64,000 bases of DNA from Jeotgalibaca sp052266715. Its GTDB lineage: Bacteria > Bacillota > Bacilli > Lactobacillales > Aerococcaceae. Positions 23,883 to 33,875 of the stretch are shown here, piece by piece. The stretch is from NCBI GenBank assembly GCA_052266715.1, contig JBQPRB010000009.1. One strand, given 5' to 3'. How positions within the stretch are numbered: the stretch's first letter is position 1; every line of letters begins with the position of its first letter. The translations under genes and the position numbers were made by a program. Under the pieces are notes generated by a model. That model saw only the letters and a program-made list of their open reading frames with translations, was not told where the DNA came from and did not search any database.

Positions 23883-25775
23883 ATGAATCACTATGAAGCA
23901 GGAAATTTTGATGTGATTGTCGTCGGTGCAGGTCATGCAGGCTCAGAAGCAGCTTTAGCGGCAGCACGGATGGGACAATCCACATTACTTTTGACGATTG
24001 ATTTAGATATGGTTGCATTTATGCCTTGTAACCCCTCCATTGGCGGTCCAGCCAAAGGCGTTGTAGTCCGTGAAATCGATGCGATGGGTGGCGAAATGGG
24101 CCGTAACATCGATAAAACCTACATTCAAATGCGGATGTTGAATACCGGTAAAGGCCCAGCTGTTCAAGCGTTGCGTGCCCAAGCGGATAAAAACGAATAC
24201 GCACAAGAAATGAAAAAAACAATCGAGAATCAAGAGAACTTATTGCTACGTCAAGGAATTGTAGAAGAGTTGATTGTTGAGGACAAAACAGTTAAAGGTG
24301 TCATTACGCATACGGGGGCTGTTTACCGTAGTAAAGCTGTCATCTTGACGGCCGGGACATCCTCTCGTGGTCAGATTATTATCGGGGAACTCAAATATTC
24401 TTCTGGTCCCAACAACTCGCAACCTTCAATCAAGTTATCAGAAAACTTATTGGATCTAGGTTTTGACTTGGCGCGTTTCAAAACGGGGACACCGCCACGT
24501 ATTTTGGCATCTTCCATCGATTATTCGAAAACGGAAGAACAACCGGGTGATGAAACGCCAAATCACTTTAGCTTTACTTCCAAAGATGAAGATTACTTGA
24601 AAGAACAATTATCTTGTTGGTTGACTTATACAGGGACTGAGTCTCATCAAATTATTCGTGATAATCTACACCGTGCCCCAATGTTTACCGGAATCGTTGA
24701 AGGTGTCGGAGCACGTTATTGCCCATCCATTGAAGACAAAATTGTACGCTTCAGTGATAAACCGCGCCATCAATTGTTCTTGGAGCCAGAGGGACGCAAT
24801 ACCCAAGAAGTTTATGTGCAAGGCTTGTCTTCATCTTTACCGGAAGAGGTACAAGAAGCCGTGCTTCATTCTATCGCTGGGTTGGAAAATGCGAAAATGA
24901 TGCGGACGGGTTATGCTATTGAATACGATGTCGTAAAACCACACCAATTGCGTCCATCCTTGGAAACGAAAGTTATTAAAAACTTGTTCACAGCCGGTCA
25001 AATGAACGGGACGTCCGGTTACGAAGAAGCAGCGGGTCAAGGACTTATTGCAGGGGTTAATGCGGCCTTAACAGTTCAAGGTAAAGAGCCTCTTGTTTTA
25101 AAACGTAGCGATGGTTACATCGGTGTGATGATTGACGACTTGGTTACCAAAGGGACATTGGAACCTTATCGTTTGCTAACGTCTCGCGCTGAATACCGTT
25201 TGATTTTGCGTCATGATAACGCGGATATGCGTCTTTCAGAAATCGGACACGAAATAGGTCTGTTGTCTGAAGAGCGTTACCAAGCCTTTATTAATAAACA
25301 AATTGCAGTTGAAGCAGAAATCGCCCGTCTGAAAAAAATACGTTTGAAACCGACGCAAGAATTACAAGCTTTCTTGGCAGAAAAAAATTCTACCCAGTTG
25401 AAAGATGGTTTCTTGTTCGCTGATTTGTTGAAACGTCCAGAATTGGATTATGTCAGTCTCTATCCATTCGCACCACTGGAAGAGGCATTGCCAAGCGATG
25501 TGACACGCCAAGTTGAAATTCAAATTAAATACGATGGCTACATCAACAAAGCTTACAGTAAAGTAGAAAAACTGAAACGTTTGGAAGAGAAACGCATTCC
25601 GGAAAACATCGATTACGATTCTATTAACGGAATAGCAAACGAAGCCAAAGAAAAACTAAAGAAAATCCAACCTGAAACAATCGCCCAAGCGAGCCGTATC
25701 AGTGGGGTTAACCCAGCGGATATTTCCGTATTGATGGTCCATGTTCAAAGTGGGAAATTTTCTTACGTAAATTAA
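23883..25775 (+). CDS. mnmG: tRNA uridine-5-carboxymethylaminomethyl synthesis enzyme MnmG
   Basis: A 630-aa FAD protein, partner of MnmE. It has the N-terminal FAD motif VIVVGAGHAGSEAALAAARMG, the CNPSIGGPAKG signature with its cysteine, the second signature GMNGTSGYEEAAGQG-like region near residue 370 (here QMNGTSGYEEAAGQG), and the helical C-terminal MnmE/tRNA-binding domain. The length is normal. The gene ends in a good terminator. In many relatives rsmG lies close behind; here about 23 kb of other genes intervene. Confidence 0.97.
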   Translation: MNHYEAGNFDVIVVGAGHAGSEAALAAARMGQSTLLLTIDLDMVAFMPCNPSIGGPAKGVVVREIDAMGGEMGRNIDKTYIQMRMLNTGKGPAVQALRAQADKNEYAQEMKKTIENQENLLLRQGIVEELIVEDKTVKGVITHTGAVYRSKAVILTAGTSSRGQIIIGELKYSSGPNNSQPSIKLSENLLDLGFDLARFKTGTPPRILASSIDYSKTEEQPGDETPNHFSFTSKDEDYLKEQLSCWLTYTGTESHQIIRDNLHRAPMFTGIVEGVGARYCPSIEDKIVRFSDKPRHQLFLEPEGRNTQEVYVQGLSSSLPEEVQEAVLHSIAGLENAKMMRTGYAIEYDVVKPHQLRPSLETKVIKNLFTAGQMNGTSGYEEAAGQGLIAGVNAALTVQGKEPLVLKRSDGYIGVMIDDLVTKGTLEPYRLLTSRAEYRLILRHDNADMRLSEIGHEIGLLSEERYQAFINKQIAVEAEIARLKKIRLKPTQELQAFLAEKNSTQLKDGFLFADLLKRPELDYVSLYPFAPLEEALPSDVTRQVEIQIKYDGYINKAYSKVEKLKRLEEKRIPENIDYDSINGIANEAKEKLKKIQPETIAQASRISGVNPADISVLMVHVQSGKFSYVN

Positions 25776-25827
25776 AATGTGTTTTGAATGAAAGTACCAA
25801 AAATCCAAACGCCACATTAACAAATTA

Positions 25828-25856
25828 AAAACCGAAGCGGAATGCTTCGGTTTTTT
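25828..25856 (+). terminator. Terminator of mnmE-mnmG
   Basis: AACCGAAGC (25830-25838) pairs with GCTTCGGTT (25844-25852), followed by eight T in total. Confidence 0.88.
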
Positions 25857-25895
25857 TTGTGCAATTTTTACATGTAAAACAACAAAATGTAAAAC

Positions 25896-26014
25896 GGTAA
25901 CCGCTTTATGTAAAGAATAGTTAAGAAAAAAGAGGAGAAAGGACAAAAATTGACAAAAAGTTGACCGGACATTTACGGTTTATTAACAGAAAATCTATAT
26001 TAGACCTTTATAAT
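25896..26014 (+). promoter_or_regulatory. Probable control region of the ABC sugar-type operon
   Basis: GGTAACCGCTTTAT (25896-25909) keeps the AA-n-CG-n-TT core of a catabolite-responsive element but deviates at the ends. A TATAAT at 26009-26014 is the best -10 for the operon, about 60 nt before the first gene; the matching -35 (TTAACA, 20-nt spacing) is poor. Both assignments are tentative. Confidence 0.4.
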
Positions 26015-26073
26015 TTGAGGCGTAGCAAACACAGAGCCAAACGATAAATCAGTAAATAATAGGGGAGAAAAAT

Positions 26074-27222
26074 ATGAGTGGTATTGAATTAAGAAATATT
26101 TACAAAGACTATGTCCCGGGACAGCACTCCGTAAATAACGTCAGCCTGGATATCAAGGACGGAGAATTTGTCGTTTTGGTTGGGCCATCTGGTTGTGGCA
26201 AGTCGACCACCTTGCGGATGTTGGCAGGACTCGAGGATATAACGGCAGGTGAAATTTTGATAAATGGTGAAGTCGTTAATGACACGCATCCGAAAGACCG
26301 CGACATTGCGATGGTTTTTCAAAATTACGCTCTATACCCTCATATGACGGTCGCAGGCAATATGGGCTTCGGTCTCAAAATGAAAAATTATGATAAAGCG
26401 GAAATCGATAAAGCGGTCAAAACTGCAGCTGCGACCATCGGGCTGACGGAATACTTGGATCGCTTGCCCAAAGAACTTTCTGGTGGGCAACGGCAAAGGG
26501 TGGCACTTGGTCGGGCGATTGTCCGCCAGCCAAAAGCGTTCTTGATGGACGAACCCTTGTCTAACTTGGATGCGAAACTTCGGGTTCAAACCCGTGCTGA
26601 GATCGTGCAACTGACCAAGCAATTAGGAATCACCACGGTTTATGTTACACATGACCAGGTAGAGGCCATGACCATGGCGGACCGAATTGTCATCATGGAA
26701 AGTGGTGTCATCCAACAAGTCGGGACACCGTGGGAAGTTTACCTGCACCCAAGAAACATCTTTGTGGCAGGTTTCATGGGGTCGCCGGCCATGAATTTCG
26801 TGGATGTGACCATCACGGGAACGGGGATTGAACGGGGCGGCAAACACATGCAAATTCCGACAGCAATCGTTGAACATTTGCAAAATCTTGGTTATGAGAA
26901 CCGGGAAATGACGATGGGAATCCGTCCCGAAAACATCCATCTTTCTCGTTACGCAACGGAAGCAGTGCAGCAACATGGCTATACAGCCACCATCACATTG
27001 CCGGAAATGCTGGGAAGCGAAAGTTTGCTTCACTTTGACATGGTCGGACAACCGGTTGTCGCCAAAGCATTTACTATGGAGGCTTTTGCAGTCGGTCAAG
27101 AAGAACGTTTCTGTATCGATTTTGCTTATGTCCACTTCTTCGATAAGGAAAGTGGCGCACGCATTGCGATTCCTGGCTACGGTATAAACGCGGATCACCA
27201 CCCTGTGTTGGAAGGAGTTTAG
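26074..27222 (+). CDS. CUT1-type carbohydrate ABC transporter ATPase (MsmK/UgpC-like)
   Basis: A 382-aa ATPase with Walker A GPSGCGKST, Q-loop VFQNYALYPHMTV, signature LSGGQRQRVALGRAI, Walker B FLMDEPLSNLDAKLR and His switch VTHDQVEAMTMADR, followed by a TOBE regulatory domain of about 130 residues. This architecture belongs to sugar (CUT1) and glycerol-phosphate importers. It is first in a cluster with two permeases and a binding lipoprotein and is 3 nt from the next gene. The substrate cannot be read from this subunit. Confidence 0.9.
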   Translation: MSGIELRNIYKDYVPGQHSVNNVSLDIKDGEFVVLVGPSGCGKSTTLRMLAGLEDITAGEILINGEVVNDTHPKDRDIAMVFQNYALYPHMTVAGNMGFGLKMKNYDKAEIDKAVKTAAATIGLTEYLDRLPKELSGGQRQRVALGRAIVRQPKAFLMDEPLSNLDAKLRVQTRAEIVQLTKQLGITTVYVTHDQVEAMTMADRIVIMESGVIQQVGTPWEVYLHPRNIFVAGFMGSPAMNFVDVTITGTGIERGGKHMQIPTAIVEHLQNLGYENREMTMGIRPENIHLSRYATEAVQQHGYTATITLPEMLGSESLLHFDMVGQPVVAKAFTMEAFAVGQEERFCIDFAYVHFFDKESGARIAIPGYGINADHHPVLEGV

Positions 27223-27225
27223 AAG

Positions 27226-28233
27226 GTGTTAGCAGAACAAAAGAGTTTAATTCAAAGGATTATGGACAAGGGTGTGAAACAGCCGCAATTCGATTCCGAA
27301 ACGGATCCTGATTTCCGACCCCATAAAGTGACACTTAAGCAAATCTGGAAAAAGTATGGCACGTTTTACTTGATGTTACTGCCCGCCATCATTTTTTTCC
27401 TGGTGTTTTCCTATTGGCCCATGACCGGAATCATCCTGGCTTTCCGGGATTTCACTTTTACGTCCGGTATGTACGGGGAAGGTTGGGTAGGATTGGAATA
27501 TTTTACCGATTTCTTCAGCCACCGGGAAACGCCAATGTACATCCGGAATACCTTGATCGTTTCCAGCATCAAGTTGTTCCTCTACTTACCTTTTCCCATC
27601 CTGTTGGCCTTGATGTTCAATGAAATAAATAAAACGAAGCTTCGGAGTGTCTATCAAAGCATTTCCTACCTCCCTTACTTCATTTCCTGGGTCGTGGTGA
27701 TTGGCATCATGAACCGTTTATTCGCACCTGACACCGGGTTGATGAACATTTTGTTGGCGAATTTGGGCATCACCGATGGCTCGACTTTCTGGGCGATGGA
27801 GAATTCATTTTTCTACCCCGCCATTTTCGGGAGTTACTTATGGAAAAACATTGGGTGGGATTCCATCATCTATTTCGCGGCCATCATGGGTATTTCCGCT
27901 TCGTTATATGAAGCAGCCGTCATCGACGGCGCCAACCGCTTGAAACAGACTTGGCACATCACCTTGCCGGGCATCCGTTCCACCATCGTAATCTTATTCA
28001 TTCTTTCATTGGGGAGTATCTTGACGGCGGGATTCGATCAAGTGTACTTGATGCAAAATCCCGGTAACTATGCCGTTTCTGAAACCATCGATACATATAT
28101 CGTCAAGACCGGGTTGGAGCAGGCGAAATACGGACCGGCGACTGCCGTAGGATTAGTCCAAGGCGTGGCGGGCTTGATTTTAACGCTCATTGTCAACAAA
28201 GTCGCAGATAAATTTGATAGTGCTGTTTGGTAA
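27226..28233 (+). CDS. ABC transporter permease, LplB-like
   Basis: A 335-aa permease with six predicted membrane helices after a polar N-terminus of about 45 residues. The EAA loop that contacts the ATPase is visible as YEAAVIDGANRLKQTWHITLP. It resembles LplB/YtePQ-type permeases of complex-saccharide importers. The GTG start at 27226 is preceded by GGAAGGAG at the end of the ATPase gene. Its 3' end is 28 nt before the binding-protein gene. Confidence 0.88.
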   Translation: MLAEQKSLIQRIMDKGVKQPQFDSETDPDFRPHKVTLKQIWKKYGTFYLMLLPAIIFFLVFSYWPMTGIILAFRDFTFTSGMYGEGWVGLEYFTDFFSHRETPMYIRNTLIVSSIKLFLYLPFPILLALMFNEINKTKLRSVYQSISYLPYFISWVVVIGIMNRLFAPDTGLMNILLANLGITDGSTFWAMENSFFYPAIFGSYLWKNIGWDSIIYFAAIMGISASLYEAAVIDGANRLKQTWHITLPGIRSTIVILFILSLGSILTAGFDQVYLMQNPGNYAVSETIDTYIVKTGLEQAKYGPATAVGLVQGVAGLILTLIVNKVADKFDSAVW

Positions 28234-28261
28234 AAACATAAAAAATTGGAGGATTCAAAAA

Positions 28262-29977
28262 ATGAATTTTAAAAAATTACTGGGTGCAGGTGTCTTGTTT
28301 TCTTCTGCCCTCGCATTGGCCGCTTGTGGCGGTAGTGAAATTGCAGAATCATCAAACGAAACGGCAGAAAAACCGACAGACGCTCCTGAAATATGGATTG
28401 CGGACCGCACTATTACTGGGTTGGTATTCCAATCCGCAGGTGATGCCGGGGTTGATTCCATGTCACCCGAAATCGCAGCATACATCAAGGAGCGCACCGG
28501 AATCACCCTGGAACTGCAAACCGTAACGAGTGAAGATTCCACACAGGCTTTGGCAGCTGGACTGGCAGCGGGAGATTTACCCGATTTTGTTGCCTTTTAC
28601 TTGAACCACTCCGGCAGACCGGAATTCCCGATTTTGTTGCAAGCATCCAACCAAGGCATGTTCCATGATATCGCCCCTTATTTACAAGAAGGAGAAACGT
28701 ACGGCAAATATTACGAGGAAGGTTATTTGCCAAGAGATACCAAAGAAAATATCATGATGCGTGAAGATCAAGACGGCGCAACATACTTGGTGCATATGGC
28801 CATCGATGAAGAAGCAGCCGATCCAGGCATGAAAACAGTCGGAGGACCTTACATCCGTGCGGATATCGCCGACGAACTCGGCATTGATCCATTGGAAATT
28901 GATACGAGTGAAGAAGTTGAACAATTATTGAAAGATATCAAAGCAGCAGGTTTTACCGATGATAATGGGGCACCGATTACACCTCTTGGACCAACGGTAT
29001 GGGGCGGTTCCGAAAGACCGTTCATCTACAATGATTTAGTATGGCAAGGTGAAGGCGGCGAAAAATTCTGGAAAGATGGCAAAGAAGTGAAGCATGAATC
29101 CATGACGGATTTTGCCGAGCAACGTGTTGCCCATGTCCGTGAATTGCTGGCTGAAGGTTTGATGCATCCTGAGTTCTACACCATGGAAGAAACACGCGCT
29201 TCCGAGGGCGTGACTAACAAATCATTCGCAATCGTTGCGGATATGTACAATTACCGTCCAGAAATCGGCGACATGGATTACATTCCTTTGGGACCAATCA
29301 ATCGTGTTGACGGTAACAACCACATGGTAATGCCTTACAAATCCGGTTATGCCGGCTGGGCTGTCCCTTCCACAACCGAAAATCCTGATGAAGTGGTCGA
29401 ATTTGCGGATTGGTTGGCAAGTGAAGAAGGTAAGACTCTTTACATGTATGGTCTTGAAGGTGAACACTATGACATCGGTGAAGATGGCAAACCAGTTCCT
29501 AAAGAAGAAATTGTAAAACTAAAAGATGAACAACCTGATGAAGCCAACAAAATGGGCTTCCGTGGCGTACGCGCTTGGTGGGGTGAACACTTGGCTTGGA
29601 CCAATATGAACAACCTGGATCACTTTGGTGAAGCGAGCTGGGGGGATAAGGTCAGAGAAACTGACGGTGATAGCCAAACAGCCGCCCAACAAATAATCGA
29701 AATGTACAAATGGGATGAACGCTACGAAAACAAAGAAGTCATCGACGGCTTGTATCCACGTGCTTATTTGTTTGAATTCGAAGGTGATGCGGGTGACTTG
29801 AACGCTGCCCTTGACCGTTGGGAAGAGGATATCGTGAAGGCTTACTACGCTTCAACGGAAAAAGAAGCACAAGCCATCCTTGATGCGGCGCGTCAAGAAT
29901 TGGTGGATGCCGGCGTGGAAGAATTCAGTGATTTCCTGGAAGAAAAAGAAGCAGAAGGCGATGTCATTTTCTACTAA
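28262..29977 (+). CDS. Extracellular solute-binding lipoprotein (LplA/YtcQ-like)
   Basis: A 571-aa type 1 solute-binding protein. The signal peptide (KKLLGAGVLFSSALALAACGG) has a lipobox with the acylated Cys near residue 21. The large size is typical of the LplA/YtcQ group that binds oligosaccharides. ATG 28262 is chosen for TTGGAGG just before it and because it opens the signal peptide; the longer frame overlaps the permease gene. A hairpin with T-rich tail follows, which commonly sets a higher level for the binding protein than for the permease. The ligand is unknown; no glycosidase is linked. Confidence 0.87.
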   Translation: MNFKKLLGAGVLFSSALALAACGGSEIAESSNETAEKPTDAPEIWIADRTITGLVFQSAGDAGVDSMSPEIAAYIKERTGITLELQTVTSEDSTQALAAGLAAGDLPDFVAFYLNHSGRPEFPILLQASNQGMFHDIAPYLQEGETYGKYYEEGYLPRDTKENIMMREDQDGATYLVHMAIDEEAADPGMKTVGGPYIRADIADELGIDPLEIDTSEEVEQLLKDIKAAGFTDDNGAPITPLGPTVWGGSERPFIYNDLVWQGEGGEKFWKDGKEVKHESMTDFAEQRVAHVRELLAEGLMHPEFYTMEETRASEGVTNKSFAIVADMYNYRPEIGDMDYIPLGPINRVDGNNHMVMPYKSGYAGWAVPSTTENPDEVVEFADWLASEEGKTLYMYGLEGEHYDIGEDGKPVPKEEIVKLKDEQPDEANKMGFRGVRAWWGEHLAWTNMNNLDHFGEASWGDKVRETDGDSQTAAQQIIEMYKWDERYENKEVIDGLYPRAYLFEFEGDAGDLNAALDRWEEDIVKAYYASTEKEAQAILDAARQELVDAGVEEFSDFLEEKEAEGDVIFY

Positions 29978-29992
29978 TACATGACGTATGAG

Positions 29993-30026
29993 GAGGCTGC
30001 AGGCTAGTTGTAGCCTCTTTATTTTT
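29993..30026 (+). terminator. Partial terminator after solute-binding protein gene
   Basis: GAGGCTGCA (29993-30001) pairs with TGTAGCCTC (30009-30017), followed by TTTATTTTT. It probably reduces, but does not stop, transcription into the second permease gene. Confidence 0.65.
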
Positions 30027-30056
30027 CGGAGTCACCATTAATTGGAGGAATTAAAA

Positions 30057-30959
30057 ATGTCAAAAACAATGCAGACGAATCCTATGATACGTCTCATCAT
30101 CAACATATTGATTGTGTTACTCTGTTTGGCCGTCATCTTGCCATTCATGCATATCTTGGCGTTGGCCTTCAACAGTGGAAAAGATGCTGCCACGGGTGGT
30201 ATCTGGTTTTTCCCCCGGGCGTTCTCGTTGGAGAATTTCCAGGAGGTGTTCAAGCAAGACAACTTGCTGACGGGATTGGGCATATCGATTTTCCGGACCG
30301 TTTTAGGCACGACACTGGGTATTTTCTTGATGTCCATGTGTGCCTGGGCATTAGCGATTCGGGAATTACCTGGCAACGGAAAAATAACGTTCTTCATTTT
30401 CTTCACGATGCTTTTTGGTGGGGGAACCATTCCTTACTATTTAGTCTTGAGTGAATTGGGGCTGACAAATTCCATTTGGGTTTATGTCATCCCGAGTTTG
30501 TATAGTGTCACGAATATCCTGTTGTTGCGTTCCGCCTTTAAGCAATTGCCAATGTCAATTGTGGAAGCAGCCCGGATTGATGGCATGAGTGAATTCAAGA
30601 TTTTCACCAGCATGGTGTTGCCGATGAGTAAACCGACATTGGCAACGGTCAGCTTGTTCACGGCGGTAGGCCACTGGAATGACTGGTTCGCCGGTTCCTT
30701 CTATGTCCGTCGTCCGGAAATCAAGCCATTGGCAACCATCTTGCAAGACATGTTGACCAGACAAGCCGGTCTGGCTGACATCTTATTGCGCAGTGGTGGG
30801 GGAGATGCTGCTTATCAACAACTGGAATCCATTCAAGTAACAGGACAATCCCTGCAAATGGCGACGATCATCGTGGTTATTTTGCCCATTGTCATCCTGT
30901 ATCCCTTCATCCAGAAATATTTCGTCCAAGGAATTACCATTGGATCGGTTAAAGAATAA
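30057..30959 (+). CDS. ABC transporter permease, LplC/YtcP-like
   Basis: A 300-aa second permease subunit with six membrane helices and the EAA motif VEAARIDGMSEFKIFTSMVLP. The N-terminal (LPFMHILALAFNSGKDAATGG) and C-terminal parts match LplC/YtcP-type proteins. ATG 30057 is preceded by TTGGAGG. With the ATPase, LplB-like permease and lipoprotein it completes an importer. A phosphoesterase gene follows after 18 nt, apparently in the same transcript. Confidence 0.88.
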   Translation: MSKTMQTNPMIRLIINILIVLLCLAVILPFMHILALAFNSGKDAATGGIWFFPRAFSLENFQEVFKQDNLLTGLGISIFRTVLGTTLGIFLMSMCAWALAIRELPGNGKITFFIFFTMLFGGGTIPYYLVLSELGLTNSIWVYVIPSLYSVTNILLLRSAFKQLPMSIVEAARIDGMSEFKIFTSMVLPMSKPTLATVSLFTAVGHWNDWFAGSFYVRRPEIKPLATILQDMLTRQAGLADILLRSGGGDAAYQQLESIQVTGQSLQMATIIVVILPIVILYPFIQKYFVQGITIGSVKE

Positions 30960-30977
30960 ACATTTAAAGGAGTCATT

Positions 30978-31874
30978 ATGGAACTGAGACTAAGAGAAGA
31001 CGGGACCTTCCGGATTGTGCAGTTTACTGACACACACATCGGAAACAGACCCTATAATGCAGAGGATTTAGAAACTTTTTCTTTGGTGAAAGATGCATTA
31101 GCGTATTTTGATGCTGATTTAATTATGCATACCGGTGATGTTATCTGGTCCGAAGGCGTGAAAGATGCAGATTTAATATTTGAGGAATTGATGGGTTATT
31201 TCAATACATCGGATATACCGATGGCTCTAACTTTTGGGAATCATGACAGTGAAGAAATAATCACCCGTAGTGACTTAAGACGCTTATTCGAGAAAAACGT
31301 TTCTAATCGGGCCGATAAAAAAGATGTGTTTGTGCACGACGACCGCGAAAGTTATACCTTACAGATTTTAGCGCATGATAGTGATGAAGTGGTACAGGTA
31401 GTATACGTGCTCGATTCAGGAGCGGATGCGCCGGTGCCAATTGGAATTTATGATTGGAATCAACCGGAACAAGTGGAATGGTTCAGAAAAACATCCGCAA
31501 AATATCGTAAAGGTGATGGTGTAAAACGGAATTTAGTCTTCCAGCACATTCCTGTTCCGGAGTATTGGCAAGCAGCGACTAACATTTTGGCTGGTTTCAA
31601 TAACGAAACGAATGAAGCAATCAGTGCACCGCATCTGAATACCGGCCTTTTCACCAACATGTTATTGGATGGCGAAACGTGGGGCATGTTCGTAGGACAC
31701 GATCATGAAAATAACTTTGACGGTTTGCACCATGGCATCCATTTAGTATATGGCAATGTCAGTGGCTTTAATACGTATGGTGAGATGGAACGTGGGGTAC
31801 GGGTGATTGAACTGGATGCCAAGACAAATACCATCACCACTGAAGTAGTGAAGTACCATGCCTTTAAGAAATAG
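30978..31874 (+). CDS. Calcineurin-like metallophosphoesterase
   Basis: A 298-aa metallophosphoesterase with all five metal/catalytic motifs: FTDTHIG near residue 17, MHTGDVIW near 52, FGNHDSEE near 87, FQHIPVPE near 190 and VGHDHENNFDG near 238. There is no signal peptide or membrane segment, so it acts in the cytosol. It sits 18 nt after the permease gene with GGAG upstream and overlaps the MATE gene at its 3' end. The link to an importer suggests hydrolysis of a phosphate ester brought in by it, which is inference. Related folds include cyclic-nucleotide phosphodiesterases and purple acid phosphatases. Confidence 0.85.
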   Translation: MELRLREDGTFRIVQFTDTHIGNRPYNAEDLETFSLVKDALAYFDADLIMHTGDVIWSEGVKDADLIFEELMGYFNTSDIPMALTFGNHDSEEIITRSDLRRLFEKNVSNRADKKDVFVHDDRESYTLQILAHDSDEVVQVVYVLDSGADAPVPIGIYDWNQPEQVEWFRKTSAKYRKGDGVKRNLVFQHIPVPEYWQAATNILAGFNNETNEAISAPHLNTGLFTNMLLDGETWGMFVGHDHENNFDGLHHGIHLVYGNVSGFNTYGEMERGVRVIELDAKTNTITTEVVKYHAFKK

Positions 31875-33195
31875 TATGACGCAAGCGACTTATCGAAAAA
31901 TGCTTTTTCCCTTGATTATTGAACAACTTTTTATGATGTTGATCGGTAATGTAAATGTTTATCTTTTCTCGTTGTATAGTGATCAAGCCGTTGCGGCTAC
32001 GGGATTGGCAGACCAAATCCTGGCAATTGGTACGATGGCAATGGGAATTATCAGTCTCGGTAGCGTGGTTTTGTTTTTACAAAACGCTGATGATAAGAAG
32101 TTGTCTTATATTCAGGGAGTGACGCGTCAGACATTTGTTTTGAATTTTGTATTGTCTGCTTTGTTATTTTTCACCGTTTTTCTTTTTGGCGATGTGTTGT
32201 TGGGATGGATGCAGACGCCAGTGGAACTACGTTCATTATCCTTGACATATCTGCGAATTGTCAGTAGTAGTTTATTGTTCCAAGGTATTTCAACAAGTAC
32301 AAGTGCCTTGTTGCGTAGTTATGGCAAAGTGAATATTGCCATGGCCATTTCAGTTGTCAGCACATTGATTACGATTTCGGGTAATGCTTTGGTCATTTTG
32401 ACACCCCTTGCCATTTTTGGTGAAGGAGTCCTGGGAATTAGTGTGGCGACAGTAGTAACACGGTTTATTGGAGCGGTGATCAGTATGATTGCGATTCGCA
32501 CGCAGTTGCGGAAAGTATGGGATGGGTTGTGGCGTTTTGGTAAAGAGGATAAACAAATTGCCAAAAGCATTTTAAAATTGGGTGTTCCTTCTGGGATGGA
32601 AAATGTTTCGTATAATTTCTCGCAAACCATTATAACAGCCGTGATTGCCTCGCTTGGAGCGGCAGCGATCAACTCCAAAATTTATACCCAGACCATTACC
32701 GCAGTCGTCTTCACCATCTCAGTCGCTGCGGGGCAAGCGGGCCAGATTTTGATTGGAAAATATATCCGTGAAAAGGATCATGAGAAAGCGCAACATTTTG
32801 CTCTACAAAATACAGGTTTATTTATGGGAATAGCTGTTTTAATGAATATATTATTGGCTTTAGCTGGACCGTGGCTTATCCAGATTTTCACGACAGATCC
32901 CGCTATTGTCACAATCGTTCGGACGTTATTGTGGATGAATGTTTTATATGATCCCTTTCGCGTTGGAAATGAGATATTGATTGCGAATTTGAATGTAAAA
33001 GGGGATGTGCGTTACCCGGTATTAATAGGATTACTGGTCACGTATTTATTTACGGTTCCGGCCAGTCTCCTCTTTGCGGGGTATCTGAATGGTGGCCTGT
33101 TTGCTATTTGGGTCATTTTCATCCTTGATGAAGGGATGCGTGCCTTTATTTTCTACAGACGCTGGAAAAAAGGAATTTGGAAAATTATAAATTAA
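31858..33195 (+). CDS. MATE-family efflux transporter
   Basis: A 445-aa integral membrane protein with twelve hydrophobic segments in two similar halves, typical of the MATE (multi antimicrobial extrusion) family. The N-terminal RKMLFPLIIEQLFMMLIGNVN is characteristic. MATE proteins exchange Na+ or H+ for organic cations or metabolites. The start overlaps the phosphoesterase gene; ATG 31876 is an alternative and neither has a strong ribosome site, so coupling to the upstream gene is likely. Its substrate and its link with the importer are unknown. Confidence 0.85.
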   Translation: MPLRNSMTQATYRKMLFPLIIEQLFMMLIGNVNVYLFSLYSDQAVAATGLADQILAIGTMAMGIISLGSVVLFLQNADDKKLSYIQGVTRQTFVLNFVLSALLFFTVFLFGDVLLGWMQTPVELRSLSLTYLRIVSSSLLFQGISTSTSALLRSYGKVNIAMAISVVSTLITISGNALVILTPLAIFGEGVLGISVATVVTRFIGAVISMIAIRTQLRKVWDGLWRFGKEDKQIAKSILKLGVPSGMENVSYNFSQTIITAVIASLGAAAINSKIYTQTITAVVFTISVAAGQAGQILIGKYIREKDHEKAQHFALQNTGLFMGIAVLMNILLALAGPWLIQIFTTDPAIVTIVRTLLWMNVLYDPFRVGNEILIANLNVKGDVRYPVLIGLLVTYLFTVPASLLFAGYLNGGLFAIWVIFILDEGMRAFIFYRRWKKGIWKIIN

Positions 33196-33209
33196 AGGAT
33201 GAAAAATAG

Positions 33210-33860
33210 ATGGAGTACAAAGAAAGTAAGTTACAAATAGGACTGGCATGGGTCTTTGGTATTGTGATGGCAACCTTGTTTTGGATGGCTGGTGTTTTAC
33301 TGGGTGCAGGTCTTTTTGGGTTGGTGCCGTCAACCGTTACTGTTTTTCAATTTATCCAAAAGATGCGCCTGGATTCCCAGCGTGCACAGCTGAAGTTGAT
33401 TGTAAACTGGTGGAATCATTACCAAATGAATTTGAAAAAATACTGGCGTGTGAGTGGTCTTTTCGGTTCTACAGGTATTGTATTGACTGCCAATTACTTG
33501 TTTTTGAATACGCAAACGAATTATGTGACGTACCTGGCATTTTACCTGACGCTAGTCATGCTTGTTCTTGTTTTCTTTGTTTTCCTGTGGTTTAGTTTCC
33601 TTTGTTCTTATTATCCCGAAAAATCCATAAAGGAAATTGGAAAAAACGCTGTTGCCTATCCGCTAGCATTTGCTTTGGAAATGCTTGTTTTGATGGTGTT
33701 GAGTGTAGCCGTTTTGATGCTTATTTGGGCGGTTACACCTGGTATGGTAGTGTTTACTGGAGTAGGCGCTTGTTTCGTGGAATGGCATTGGGTGTTCAAG
33801 AAATTGCATGACACAGATGGACGTTACCGCTTGAAGCAGTATTGGTACCGTGCAGAATAA
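33210..33860 (+). CDS. DUF624 (YesL-like) membrane protein
   Basis: A 216-aa membrane protein with about five hydrophobic segments and an N-terminal LGLVPSTVTVFQFIQKM-like stretch, typical of DUF624/YesL. In Bacilli this family is repeatedly found inside sugar ABC-importer operons of the Lpl/Yte type, though its biochemical role is unknown. It lies 14 nt after the MATE gene and 15 nt before the PHP gene, supporting one long transcript from 26074 to 34658. Confidence 0.8.
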   Translation: MEYKESKLQIGLAWVFGIVMATLFWMAGVLLGAGLFGLVPSTVTVFQFIQKMRLDSQRAQLKLIVNWWNHYQMNLKKYWRVSGLFGSTGIVLTANYLFLNTQTNYVTYLAFYLTLVMLVLVFFVFLWFSFLCSYYPEKSIKEIGKNAVAYPLAFALEMLVLMVLSVAVLMLIWAVTPGMVVFTGVGACFVEWHWVFKKLHDTDGRYRLKQYWYRAE

Positions 33861-33875
33861 GGAAGGGGAGGCAAA

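Noticed and set aside
28190..28261. A longer solute-binding protein starting at 28190
   Set aside because: It would overlap the permease gene and displace the signal peptide; ATG 28262 has TTGGAGG and opens the lipoprotein signal.
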